64,000 nt of DNA, taken from NCBI GenBank assembly GCA_027924585.1, contig BSBM01000007.1, positions 7,270,001 through 7,334,000 on the forward strand, written 5' to 3'. Under the pieces are notes generated by a model. That model worked only from the letters and a program-made list of their open reading frames with translations, did not search any database and was not told where the DNA came from. Source of the stretch: Larix kaempferi (taxonomy: Eukaryota > Streptophyta > Pinopsida > Pinales > Pinaceae). This document shows, one piece after another, positions 24,982-36,733 of this stretch; positions within the stretch are counted from its first letter, which is position 1; every line of letters begins with the position of its first letter. The position numbers and the translations under genes are program-made.

Positions 24982-27900
24982 TGTAACACCTCAAAAATCA
25001 CAAAAATTTAAAAATTTTTTATGTGACAATAAATGCTATTTAATAGATGCGGAAATAGAACAATGCAAGAAATGTTATCTTTCTGTACTGAATTAAATTA
25101 CTGGTTGATAAAATAAGAAGAATGTGTCTAAACAGAAATCAGCTTAAGTTTTGATGTTATCCAAAAGTATAGTTATGCTGCAGCAAGATCTATTGCTGTT
25201 GTTTATGAATAAGAAAATATCTGCTTGACTAATGTACTTTTATTGGATTGTTGAAGGGGTCCTACGGACGGCCGAGGCTTAGCATCCGTGCTAAAGCATG
25301 TGAAATTATTACTTGTGACAGATTATAGGTGAGGTTTTTAAATTACGACAAGTACTCTATAGTTTATCGAAGAAGATCTAATGTTCGTCAAGTAAAATTC
25401 TATGGTTTGTACATAGTGTTTACTGAAATTATCTAACACATGCACATAGAGTTGTTGCTAAATAACAAGTGTCACAATAAGTAGTATGAGTTGCGTGCAT
25501 TGAAAACCTACGTAGAGCCTATACGAAACTATAAGTATATTACGATTTTCTATTTGATGCCAACATCTTTACGTCTTAATGACTAATTTCATTTTTAATC
25601 AAAGCTACCAGTAAACCCCAGCATCTATGTGCAGCAATCGAAAGGATGTGTAAACATTGTGACTTATAGTAAACAATATGGATTATGTGCATATGTTAGG
25701 GATCATGTGCAACTATGTAATAGCATGCAAATATATTTTTATTCGAAACTTTATGGAATTACGATACATAACTCTACATGTGGGGTTGTGAGGAAGTGGG
25801 AAACCCTTGGTCGTAACATAGGCATATTAATGAAATGAATTGTGATCATAAATCACTAACCGAACTATGGAGGTATCCTAACCAACCATGTCGAACACAC
25901 TATGCTAGGTGTGGTTTACAACTACCAAGGTGCGATTCTAAAGTATTAAATGTCGTAATGTGAATGTTATTAACATTGCAGGTTGGCAGCTGTAACATGA
26001 CCTGAGCATTGAATGTACACCACCGTCGAGGTTAATGGAGTTTTGACATGGAAAATTTGTAATGGGCTTCGTCCTAAGTTGACACCGTGATATAGCCCAT
26101 TCTGTGGTGTGAAGTGTAGTCACATAGTTCACTTGCTGATGAGCTGGCTTTCCTTGGGTTCCAGAGTGGATCACCGTAACTTCTTGTGGCAGTTGCAATG
26201 ATAACACATTTAATAGAGTAGATAATTTGGAAATTTGTGACTCCATCTGGTGATCTACACCGTCGATCTGTCTAGGGTTTTCAAAACAAGTTTTAATCTA
26301 TCACCCTGCGTTATGGAGAGTTTAATGTGCACATTGCTGTTAGTAGTGGAGGCTCTGCTCAACCGACAGGCTGAGGGTTTTTAGCCTTGTCCGTTCTGCC
26401 TGTGTAGATGTTGAAGCTACGTTTCGAACTCGAAACCTCCTTAAAAGTTGTGTAGCTGAACTCTCTGACCTTCGTGTTTATAGTTTCACTAGTTTAGAAT
26501 ATTAGTGGATATTGGGTGAGGTTTGGTCTTTGAATTCAAATGGGGTTTTGAGAAAATGCCAGGGTGTGAAACCGACCCTTCTCACTGGTTGTTTCAGGTT
26601 TGTTTTGGCACTGCTGAGAGTTAAAGAATCGGGTAATGACTTCGGTTGGCTTCTGTTTTAAACGTAAGGTATCGAATTTCCTATACTGTGAATGCATACG
26701 CTGTTTTAAGCAGTCATCTACTTTGAAATACCATTATCTACAATCTTGGTTATTATTTTAACCTCGTTCTTTACATTGTTCTTGCAGGTACACAGGTAAT
26801 GGCTCTTCAAAGCTCGCGTCTAAGGGTTGGAAATGCTACCCAACTGGTAAGCCTCGACATCTATCGTGAGACCCTAGAGTTGTGCAGCAGGTGTTTGACT
26901 GGTGTGATATCTTAATGTTTAACTGTTGAACTTTGAGGGTTTTGATAGGTTTTTGTAAACTTTTAAAAGAGATAGGGAGAAAATTTCTTCGACCTACGAG
27001 GTAGAAGCCGTGATGAAGTGAATGTACTATTTAGTCGACAAGGTTTTTTCCCTAAGACTTGGATATTATGATAATGTGATGTTTCAATACTTTGAGTTAT
27101 AGTTTTTCTCTTGTAAGTGTTAAATGTCGAAATATGACCTACTGAGATAAAAAAGTATATGTCTGTGTGAACTAAAAGTCTCTGGCTATGGATAACAATT
27201 ACATCTACAGCCAGAACATGGCTTGTCTATTTGGTAAACTTGCTAATGCATTTAGGGTTTTGTAAAAAAAAAGGGTTTGTGGAGAAAAATACTATGGCTA
27301 TCTGTTGATTTCGTTTCTTCTGCATGTGAAAAATGGTAAAATCGTAAGGTTGAACTCGTTAGTCTCCCATACTTTAATATTCGTGTTCAATCTTTAAATT
27401 TCTATGCAGTAGGTTTTGAAGAAAACGTAGGGTTAACTCAGTCATTGTTGTGATGTCTAATCTACAACTCTGTCGAATTTATGAGGTTAGAAATTAAAAT
27501 GTAAATCTATGTTTAATTGTTTGACTACAGTCTCATGGTTTGTCCAGCATTTGAAAAATATAAGATGATACTACTATTTTAATTAATATGATGTTGTCCC
27601 TATTGTTTTGAATGATTGTTGGAAGTATTTGCTTGCTTCGACTCAGCTCTTGAAATGTTCTTGGCATTAGAATTTGCTCTTTTGAGTACTCCTGTTTGGG
27701 TTTGTTCTGTCTTTTGTTAAAGTGTTGAGGTTCATATCTCTATTTTGAATTCAATTTAAACTACTCTATTTAGTTGGAAGAATTGCATGTGAAAAAAGAT
27801 AAAGTTTAACTAGTTTTTAAAGTAAGATGGGAATGTTGACTATAGACTTAGTGATTGAAAACTTTGCTGTGAAACTCTAAGTTTCTAAGATAAAATAATT

Positions 27901-29011
27901 ACTATTAGAACAGAAATGAAATTTTTTACAAACAGAGATATTTAAAATTTAGGAAAAACTATGTATAAAATTAGGAAAACAGCTAGCAATAAAATGAATA
28001 AAAACGAGGACACTATAATATATATATGCAGAAATTTAACATTTAGACAGTATCTTTTTAATCATCCAATCATTCCTTATTAAACTGTTTCTGTATTGGA
28101 GTACGATGCCGTTCTTTTTGGCATGGGGAAAAATACAGAAACTATTTATTTCAATCATTTCAATTCATACAGTATTATAAAATTTGAACAGGAAATTAAA
28201 ACAAAAAGCTTATAAAAATAAATAGAGAAACTTATATACACAGTAGAAGTGTAACCATACAGAATCAGATGACAAAACTTAAAATAATTAAGATAAGACA
28301 ATAGAACATACAACTGATGATAGGGCAACAAACACCCAAGGAGGCATGTTCCTCCCAACCTGTTTCAAGAGAAGTAGCTCAACTGCTGGCTTCTAATGAA
28401 CCCCCGAGCCTGATTATTGATCTAGTCAGTGGGTGGAAAACTGTGTAGAAGCAAGGCACTCAAAATACCTTCTCCACTCAGCAACAAACTCCTGAACTCA
28501 CTAAGAGTTTTGGAAGACTCACAACATGATCAACCCTAGCCTATCCCCTCTTCAAATCTGTTGAGTGCAAACAGCAAAACCTCAAGGTATGTCTCCTCGT
28601 TAGGAAAAGTGATGAACCTCAGTTCATAATCTGATGGATAATATATAGAATGCCTAGGTCTTTTAGTGGTCAGTTTAGAATAAATGAGCCTCAAGCTCCA
28701 GTCCCCTCTTTTAGGGAACTAAGACCACATTTTAAGGGAGTTGTCCCATACCAGCAGCTAGTTAGTTGCATCATGATGCTGCCACTTGTCCATTGCCTTC
28801 TACCCGAGATTCCATTCCACTTAGTGGATCAATAACCACTCTTTCAACAATCCCCTTAGGTGTTTGTCTCCTATTTTATTTATTAAATAATAAAATATTG
28901 TGCAAATTATAGTCATCCTTGGACACTTGTCCAAAATATAAAACTTTATAATAAAAGTTGACACAAGGTTTTTCAGCATAAATTGTTTTTCAGCAATTAG
29001 GGTACGTGACA
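24982..29011 (-). repeat. gypsy-3 5' LTR (4.0 kb)
   Basis: On the minus strand it starts TGTCACGTACCC and ends GGTGTTACA. It is similar over its length to the gypsy-2 LTR, for example around 28325-28380, which matches 36800-36860 in reverse. It holds no coding sequence; the short open stretch at 28650-28835 has no counterpart meaning in the other LTRs. Confidence 0.88.
28637..28650 (-). promoter_or_regulatory. gypsy-3 LTR TATA box
   Basis: The minus strand reads TTCTATATATTATC next to a CCTAGG block. The same arrangement is found in the gypsy-2 LTR at 36496, about 350 bp from the LTR start. Conservation in separately inserted copies supports it as the U3 promoter. Confidence 0.6.
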
Positions 29012-29640
29012 TTGACTTTAGTTGATTGTGGTTGATTTTGGTTAATCGTGGTTGATTTTGGTTGACCATGGTTAACTATGGTTCACTTTGGTTGACCAAG
29101 GTTTACTATGGTTGACTATGTTCACTATGGTTGACATTGGTTAACCATGGTTGACTCTTATTGAACATGGGGGACTATGGTTGACCATTGTTCACTATGG
29201 TTTTTCATGGTTGACCACAACCAAATTCAACCATGGTTATCCAAAGTCAATGATAGTCAACTATGGTTGACAAAAGTCAATCATGGTTAGCCAAAGTGAA
29301 TGATAGTCGACTATGGTCGACCAAAGTCACCCATGCCCAACCAAAATTCAACCATGATCCAACAAAGTCAACAATTGTAAACTAATGTGAACAAAGGTGA
29401 ACCCTGGTCAACCAAAGTCAAGAATTGTTAACCATGCTCTACCATAGTTAACCATGGTCAACCAAAGTCAACCATAGACAACCAAATTCAACCATAGTCA
29501 ACCAAATTCAACCATGGTGAGCCAAAGTAAGCCATGGTTAACCAAACTCAACCATGGTCAACCAACGTCTACCATTGTGAACCAAAGTCACCCATGGTCA
29601 ATCATTATCAATTAAGGTCAGTCATGGTTAACCAATAATA
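29012..29640. repeat. Minisatellite of GTCAACCATG-type units, right part
   Basis: It continues the array broken at 23010. Units run in the reverse sense (TGGTTGACCATGG) to about 29215, then switch to the forward sense (CAACCATGGT) to about 29635. It is the same family as 22020-23010. Confidence 0.9.
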
Positions 29641-30202
29641 ATTATAATTATTATTATTATAAAGAATAATAAAAAATAAGAATATGAATTATCATCATTA
29701 TTAATATTATTCTTATTATAACTATAATTATAATCCCCAATCCTCATTATAAATTATTTTCATTTATTATTTTTCTCTTATTTGAATATAATTTTTTTTC
29801 TAATAAAAATAAAAATAACAAAAATATTCTTATTTTCTTCTATTTATAAAAAAATTATAATAATAATAATAATAATAATATTTTTATTTGCTTATTTATT
29901 ATTTTCTTATATTTTTTTACATATATTATAGTAATTAAAATAATTATAAATTCAAAAATATAATTATAACAATAATAAATGTATAATTTATACTAAGAAT
30001 TGGCAACTTTAATAATAATAATAATTTCTTTAATAATAATAATAATAATAATAATAATATATTAGTCTTATTCTTATTGTTAATAATTATATTATTATTA
30101 ATATTATTATTATAAAAACATATATCACATTGGGATGTATTGTTTACAAGAATAATTTTTTTTAATTATTATTATTATAAGATATTTCAATAATTGTTAT
30201 TT

Positions 30203-30233
<31 letters not shown>

Positions 30234-30480
30234 GATGTTATTATTATTTTAATTAAACAATTTTTATTTCAAAATATTTAATTATTTATAATTTATCAAA
30301 CATAACTATAAACTAACTATTTTTATAAAATACTTAAAATAATATTTGTTATTAAATAATTAATTAGTACTATAAATTATTTATAGTTTATTAATTAGAA
30401 TTATAAAATAACTATTTTTATACATAAAAAATTATAATTTTAAAATAGTAATACTTCTTATTATTAATATTTTCACAGCC
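29640..30480. repeat. AT-rich region with AAT/TTA microsatellites
   Basis: Runs of (AAT)n or (ATT)n occur near 29855-29880, 30010-30060, 30090-30110 and 30205-30232 in otherwise AT-rich DNA. No gene is seen. Confidence 0.85.
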
Positions 30481-30539
30481 ATAATATTAATATTAAAACT
30501 CATGAAATATTTCTGGTAGTCGACCATCAACTAGCAAGC

Positions 30540-30656
30540 CATATTAATAATTAATATGGCTTATATACGTCGATCGGCGTATATCAACCATGGCCACACA
30601 TTTAAATGTGGTTGATATACGTCGATGTGTATATAAGCCATGTTAATTATATTACT
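30540..30656. repeat. Long imperfect inverted repeat
   Basis: The left arm (about 30545-30590) contains GGCTTATATACGTCGAT and the right arm (about 30608-30656) its reverse complement with a few mismatches. The arms are about 45 bp around a spacer of about 20 bp that contains ATTTAAAT. It could fold into a hairpin or cruciform. A short palindrome (ATTAATAATTAAT) lies at the left edge. It may be a foldback or MITE remnant. Confidence 0.75.
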
Positions 30657-30659
30657 CAA

Positions 30660-32700
30660 TTGAATGTTTTGATCATTGTTCATCCAATGGATCATTCTTC
30701 TAGTGCATATTAAGAAAGTATTTAAATAAAACAATCCCAGACCTATAGAACTCTAATAGCAGACTTGAGACACTCAAGAGGAAACTTGTCACTTTGAAGG
30801 TGGACATGTTCCATCTTCGAGGAAATCTGCAACCATTGAGCGATAATGAATCAAGCAATAGAGATAGATTGACAAATATGGAAGAAGGTAAAACAAAATC
30901 TGGGAAAAGATAAAGTGAATATAAGGACTTTAATGGAAGTCCATAAGGCATTTTTGAGAAACTGCATGCCCCAAATTGGGACAAAGCACAACAGAATAAG
31001 ATGAGAAAGGGAGAGTGAATTATATTATTGCCTAAAATGTAATTTGTAATTGCTATTTCCCAACTCCATGATAAGCCTTCTCTCTGTGCACTTTACGGGT
31101 AGAAAACCAATACAGCTATAAGTGCATAAACACTAGGATAATTTAATGAAAATATTTCGTGTATTTACAAAATTGGTATACAAATAGAATGAAAATATTG
31201 TAGCCGCGAAAGCCCAATTTATATGCTAAACCTATTACACAACCCTAAAGGTTTCATCCAAGCCAACAAAGAATTGGCTATCTACTATCACGCTATATAT
31301 TCTAGGTTTTCTCGCTATGGGCGACTGTGGCACCACCGAAGGGGCATGTATGGTGAGTTCACTAAGAATACAACCTTGGAGAAGGCTATCAACATACCGA
31401 GAGGTTTTGTCCTTGTAAGGGAAAAGATAATGGACCTTTGTCACCTCTGTAAGAGGAACTATGACATGCAGAAAGGATTTACAAAGTTAATTAAACTATG
31501 AACCAAACTCTTACATATATGGAAGTAACAAAAAAAAATGGAAAGAGTAAGACCCTTACTTGAGAGTTTTCCAAGCGACTGAGAATGTAAGGGCCAGAGT
31601 GGCTTGAGGACGCAGCTCCTCCAATAAGCATTCCCGACATCAAAGAAGTAAGTACATATTAAAATCAAGTGTATTACTATGAATCCTACTAACATCATTC
31701 AATAAAAGGTCTTATGGCTAACAATTACCTGGGTAACCATATTTTTTCGTGAGTCTACCAGCCAGGCCGAGAATTCAAGGGGTGAAAAGGGTAAGTTTCA
31801 ACTGTTGAATTATGTGTCCCGTGCAAGGAATGAGACCCCTCGAAGCCTGATTTGAAAGCTATCAAGTAAGTTTTCCTTTAAAACATCTTGTGCATCAAAA
31901 CCCTAGTACACAACCATGGAAAAAACCTGCAATTCGAAAAAAAGTATTAAAGTAGAAACGTAACTATACTTTCAGGATGCTTTCAAATTGTAAGTTATTA
32001 TCAGAAAACTAATACATGCACCTATTCGACGGGATGACTAAGACTCTCTGGATTGATAACTAGTGTAAACCTCTGAGCTAAACTACAATGAATACCCTCT
32101 TGGAATGCTTTAGGCGTTGGGTGAAAACCTGTCATCCACAGTTCATAGGAGAGGATGATTCCATGGCTGAAAATTTGGTTACAGTGTAAGTGGAATTGAA
32201 ACCCTACCCATCCTAGTAAGGATGAAATTCTGACCAACACCGATATGTAAGCCACAAAGCTCTCAAAATTTTGACAACAATCTCCATATAACCTTGCAGT
32301 TTGCTCTGCTGCCAAGTGTCACTAATCTGGGAGCTCTGTTTTAATTCCTGCCAATTGTCCAGGACTTGGTAATGGCACCTTGCCGTCGGTCCTAGGGAAC
32401 AATGTCCAAGGCTCTTGTCATCGTGCACAGAGCCAAGAAACACTGAAAAACACAAATATAAAAAAAATGAATAGTAAAAATAATCCAAACCAAGCGACTG
32501 CTATGGTGCTCATTGCTCCTATTATTTTCGATTATTCGATATCGCTTGTTTCTTCCTTTGTTAGTAGAATACTTAAGATCTTGTTTGGAAGATGTCACAA
32601 TCACCATATCACAATCGTCATAACTATGGTAATGTCACGACAAAACTTCACCCTACTACTGATGATGTCAAGTGTATAGATGGAAAAAATAATCCCCTCG
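30660..32700. other. Unassigned region with short open stretches, no recognised gene
   Basis: Base composition is less AT-skewed than its neighbours. Open stretches of 60-100 codons occur on both strands: minus 30700-30984, plus 31223-31501, minus 31459-31698 and minus 32022-32488. None shows a domain I recognise. A TTTTTCAG acceptor-like site precedes the minus-strand open stretch near 32440. It could hold remnants of a spliced low-copy gene or of an unrecognised element. Confidence 0.35.
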
Positions 32701-33465
32701 CTTTTCCGGGAGGATTACATCATCATTTTTCAATCAATGAAAAAACAAAAAAATAAAAAAATATATAAATTTAATTTAATTTACAAGGTTCAACTTTATC
32801 CTCAAAATAAAAATATCCAACAGAACCCAAACTAATGCCTCGATCGCGAGTAATATTTGTCGAGGACATAATAATTTATCATGCAAGTTAAATATTAAAT
32901 TTGAATATTGAACCCATTTACGATATTTTACTGTAATGGATTACAAGAAAATGTGACTCTTGCACAGGTTCTTGTTACCCATCCCTACTTTTATCTTCCA
33001 TTTGTTATCAATCCCATGGAGTCATATTAAATAAATTATGTGGGCCTTAGACTCCAATGCCACGGCTATCCCCTACTTCCAGTGCATCCAATACATGCTA
33101 CAGGTGTATAGAGAATCATTGAAAAAACCAAAGGAATAAATGTAAATTTAATTCATGTCAGAGAATTTATAGCATTTCCAAGCCCATATGATTGGTATAT
33201 GTGAAGAAGGAGAATAAAAGTTGAATTTTAATTTTCGTATGGCAAAACATAGGATATCTAAAGATTATTGTGGCCTCTGCTTTACCATTTTTTTGCATGC
33301 AAAACCTGCCGACGACTTAGATTATAATTTTTTTTCGTTTCTCATATATTTTTGATCTCGTTTCTCATTTTTGGTAGCTTGGTTTATAATTTTTTTTTCA
33401 TTTCTTATATAGTTTTAATTTCGTTTATATTTTTTGGTGGCATAGAAATTTGGTGTGAAAGTCTG
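32700..33465. other. Unassigned non-coding stretch
   Basis: No gene, repeat boundary or element terminus was recognised. Poly-A and poly-T tracts are frequent. Confidence 0.5.
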
Positions 33466-33850
33466 CTTTGAAGTGTAATTTGTCTATGCCATTGTTCCTG
33501 CAATGCTTGAAGGAAGGAAAAAAGTCCAATTCAACCACAAATGTCAATGTAGAAAAATAAATGAAGTGTAATCTGTCCATGGCATTGTTCCTGCAATGCT
33601 TTAAGGAAAGAAAATAGTCCAATTGAGCGACAAATGTGAAAGCAAAAAAAAAGTGTTCTTGAAATCTTCGAAGGAAGAAAAGAAAAATACCCAAATGTAG
33701 CCCAAATGTGAAAAGAGGAAAACAAAGGCCATTGTTCCTTCCATATTCAAAGGAACAAAATAAAATACTCAAATCCATCCCAAATGTGAAAAGAGGAAAA
33801 CAAATGCCATTGGTCCTGACATCTTGGAAGGAAAACATAAACAAATTCAT
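33466..33850. repeat. Degenerate tandem repeat, period about 65-80 bp
   Basis: About five units carry GCCATTGTTCCTGCAATGCTT-like starts (split and altered in later units) followed by GAAGGAAAGAA-like and CAAATGTGAAA-like strings. Unit starts are near 33487, 33578, 33650, 33728 and 33806. The open stretches on the minus strand here are a by-product of the repetition. Confidence 0.7.
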
Positions 33851-34660
33851 GAAAAAAACAAGCTCACCCGAACACAAGACAATATTGTAAAAAGGCTTAC
33901 GTTATATAATCTTAGCTAGACTACAATATCATGCAAGAAAATAAAATCAATTTGACTGAAAAGTTAGCTTTTGATATTTATGATTAAACATGAAAGGAAT
34001 TGACTGAAATGTGAATGATACCTACACTTTTTTTTTAATATACAATGGAAATTATTGAGTGTTTGTTATAGCTATCACAATTTACAACAAGTACTCTTAA
34101 ATCAGAGAGATAAGAGTTCAACTATATATTACAAATCTATATAATGTTATAAGACAAACTATGGGAAAAAATTGGTATTTCTTGTGCAGCATTTGTCCAC
34201 CTCCGTTATTCTGAGCATGTTTTTGACCTTCATAAAAAATCTCTCTGACCAAGATTAGTTATCTCAACCTTTCAAACTTTGGTTCGACATTTTCTCAAAG
34301 CCCGGGTTCAACATTCACAGCTCTTGGTAATGAAAAAAAAGGTGAAATCCATAGGGGGGATAACGATTTGGAATTTACTTATTTAAAAAATAAGGTATGG
34401 AAACTACTTTATTAATCAACTTAACTAGCCATTCTCTCAAGTTCGCATTCCCACACTCTGCTATGCATAACCAACACTTAAAACCACAATTTTTCAATCG
34501 ATGGTAAATATGAAACATTAAACTATGGAAGAAAATTGAATTGCAAAAAAATTCTATTATTAGCTGGTCACAACATCAAAACCTGAAAAAAAAAGGAGTT
34601 TTCTAGGGTTAATTGAATAGAATAATTTTTATAATAAGAGGAATCAAATACAACACAAAA
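33851..34660. other. Unassigned non-coding stretch
   Basis: AT-rich with homopolymer runs. No gene or repeat structure was recognised. Confidence 0.5.
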
Positions 34661-34663
34661 AAT

Positions 34664-35160
34664 TTGTTGGAAAAATGTAATTAAGAGTGGATGGTGTATC
34701 TAACTCCGTGAGCTCTGTCAGTTTATTTGTCAATCTGTTATGTCACTGAATCAATGAGTTTGCAACCAATCCGGCTCATGTCTTCTTGTATTTATTTAAA
34801 TGCGTCTATATTCCCCAAGTCAATAACTTCTTAGGTAGAAATTAATTGTAGTGATTAATGTAACCATGTAACTTCTAGGTGAAGCAAGACCAAGTTTATG
34901 TATAAAAGAAAATCAATCATAGAAAATCAAATAGAGATGTAGGAGTGAAAGGAGAAGAAGAAATTGGTTGTGAAATGTATTACAAGCCCAAGCTCTCTAA
35001 GAAGTGAAAGATCAAGTAAAATCTCATCTCTCTGTATTGCAACAATGTTGCTTTGTTTTATTGCGGTAATATATAAGTCATTAGTTTTATGTATTCATTC
35101 TCAAGAATGTTGGTTTTTTGCATGCCGCACATCTTCTTCATATTTATCTGTGTAAATGTT
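34664..35160 (+). repeat. Possible copia LTR remnant
   Basis: It begins TGTTGGAAAAATG, a common start for copia LTRs, and contains a TATAAAAG box at about 34902. It lies upstream of a copia integrase fragment on the same strand. No partner LTR, primer site or clear end was found, so the call is tentative. Confidence 0.3.
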
Positions 35161-35349
35161 GTTTACATTTACGGTATGTAAATCAAATCAAGATTTCCAC
35201 ATATTTAATAGTGGTAAAAGTTCTATTTTAATGCGTAGTAACTTCGACATAAGTTTCACTTATATGTCTTAGGTTCTTATGTTTTAGCAAGAAATCTCTT
35301 AATATAAAGTTTGTTTAAGATTGGGTTATGTGAAGTTAAAAAAGTATGC

Positions 35350-36141
35350 GAAGTTAAAGAATTTGTGAAGCCTGTATTTTTGGAAAACAGCATAGAGAGA
35401 ATTTTCCAGTCGGAAAGTCATATAGAGCTTGCAGAACACTTGAAATTGTGCACTCTGATTTCTATGGTCTAATAAAAACACCATCCATGGGAGGATGCAA
35501 GTTTACCTTCTCACATTTATTGATGATTTCACAAGAAAAACCTTGGCATATTTTCTAAAACACAAATATGATGCGTTTGGATGTTTTAAATAATTCAAGG
35601 CACTTGTGGAGAAGTAGAGTGGTTACAGCATCAAGATATTAAGAACATATAGAGGTGGTTAGTATGTTTCAAATGATTTCTTATTTTTTTGCAAAAATCA
35701 TGGCATATAGAAGCAATTCGCTGCATGGTATACACCGCAGCAGAATGGTATCTTAGATAGGAAGAGTGGCAACTGTTGTTTACATCATGAATCAATGTCC
35801 GATGAAGAGTGTGAAGAAAAAAGTTCCATAGGACGCATGGACAGGTATGAAACATAGTGTTTTGCATTTAAATTTTTTTGGTTGTGTAGCATATGCACAT
35901 GTTCCAGATGAACTAAGAAGGAAATTAGAAAATAAACGACAGAAATGCATTTTTATTCGGTATTCTGAAGACACAAAAGCATACAAGTTGTATGATCCTA
36001 TTGCAAGAAAAGTTATTATCAGCTGAGATGTTTAGTTTGTAGAAAATGAAGCATGGGATGGGACTGTAGAGAAGAATGTTAAAATCATGTCACATGTTGA
36101 ACATGATGACATCGCAAAAGATGTGGTTGAGACTCCGCATG
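35350..36141 (+). pseudogene. pol: Old Ty1/copia integrase fragment
   Basis: Interrupted reading frames carry copia integrase landmarks: GKQHRENFPVGKS near 35370-35415, an LEIVHSDFYG-like block near 35440-35470 with the first catalytic Asp region, then a block typical of the region after the integrase core (DTKAYKLYDP near 35971-36000). Several frameshifts and stops break it. It ends exactly where the gypsy-2 LTR starts at 36142, so it was the insertion target and is the oldest layer of the right-hand nest. It differs clearly from the copia element at 45445-63256. Confidence 0.75.
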
Positions 36142-36495
36142 TGTAACATACCCTTTTTGCTGAAAAACATTTTGTGTTAGAAAACATTATGATAACTTTT
36201 ATTGTAAAGTTTTATGTTGGACAATTGTCCAAGGATGACTGCAATTTGCACAATATTTTATTATTTAATAAATAAAATAGAAGACAAACACCTGCTGTTG
36301 AAAGAGTGGTTACTGATCCACTATGTTGAATGGAATCTGGGGTAAAAGGAAATGGACAAGTGGCAGCATCATGATGCAACTAACTAGCTGTTAGTATGGG
36401 ACAACTCCCTTGAAATGTAGTCATAGTGCCCTGAAAGATGGGACTGGAGCTTGAGGCTAATTTATTCGAAACTGACCACTAGAGACCTAGGCAGT

Positions 36496-36505
36496 CTATA
36501 TAATA
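36496..36505 (+). promoter_or_regulatory. gypsy-2 LTR TATA box
   Basis: CTATATAATA lies about 355 bp into the LTR. The 3' LTR copy has it at 63515-63524 and gypsy-3 has an equivalent. It is the likely U3 promoter. Confidence 0.6.
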
Positions 36506-36647
36506 GCCATCAAATTATGAACTGAAGTTCATCATTTTTCCTGACGAGGAAATTTACCTTGGGGTTTTGTTGTGTTTGCACCCAAGAGATTTGATGAGGG
36601 GATATGCTAAGTTGTTGATCATGTTGTGAGTCTGCCAAACTCTATTG

Positions 36648-36733
36648 AGTTCAGGAGTTTGATGCTAAGTGCTGAAAGCATGTTTTTGCAGGAGTTTGAT
36701 GCTTAGTGCTGAAGGCATTTTTGAGTGCCTTGC
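36648..36733. repeat. Tandem duplication of about 44 bp inside the gypsy-2 LTR
   Basis: Two copies of CAGGAGTTTGATGC-TAGTGCTGAA-GGCAT-like sequence lie side by side. Both gypsy-2 LTRs carry it (second at about 63670-63745); gypsy-3 has only one unit near 28450-28500. It therefore arose before gypsy-2 inserted. Confidence 0.75.

Larger units (their letters stand above)
23011..29011 (-). mobile_element. gypsy-3: internally deleted Ty3/gypsy element keeping gag only
   Basis: On the minus strand the order is 5' LTR (29011-24982), primer site (24979-24967), gag (about 24876-23641), then a truncated 3' LTR (23640-23011). TTGAC is found on both sides (23006-23010 and 29012-29016). The LTR and gag match gypsy-1 and gypsy-2. 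All of pol, the chromodomain and the polypurine tract are missing. The flanks are minisatellite in which TTGAC is itself common, so the duplication is supportive rather than decisive. Confidence 0.9.

Noticed and set aside
33425-33877. 150-codon open stretch on the minus strand
   Set aside because: It is explained by the degenerate tandem repeat at 33466-33850; no domain and an internally repetitive peptide.
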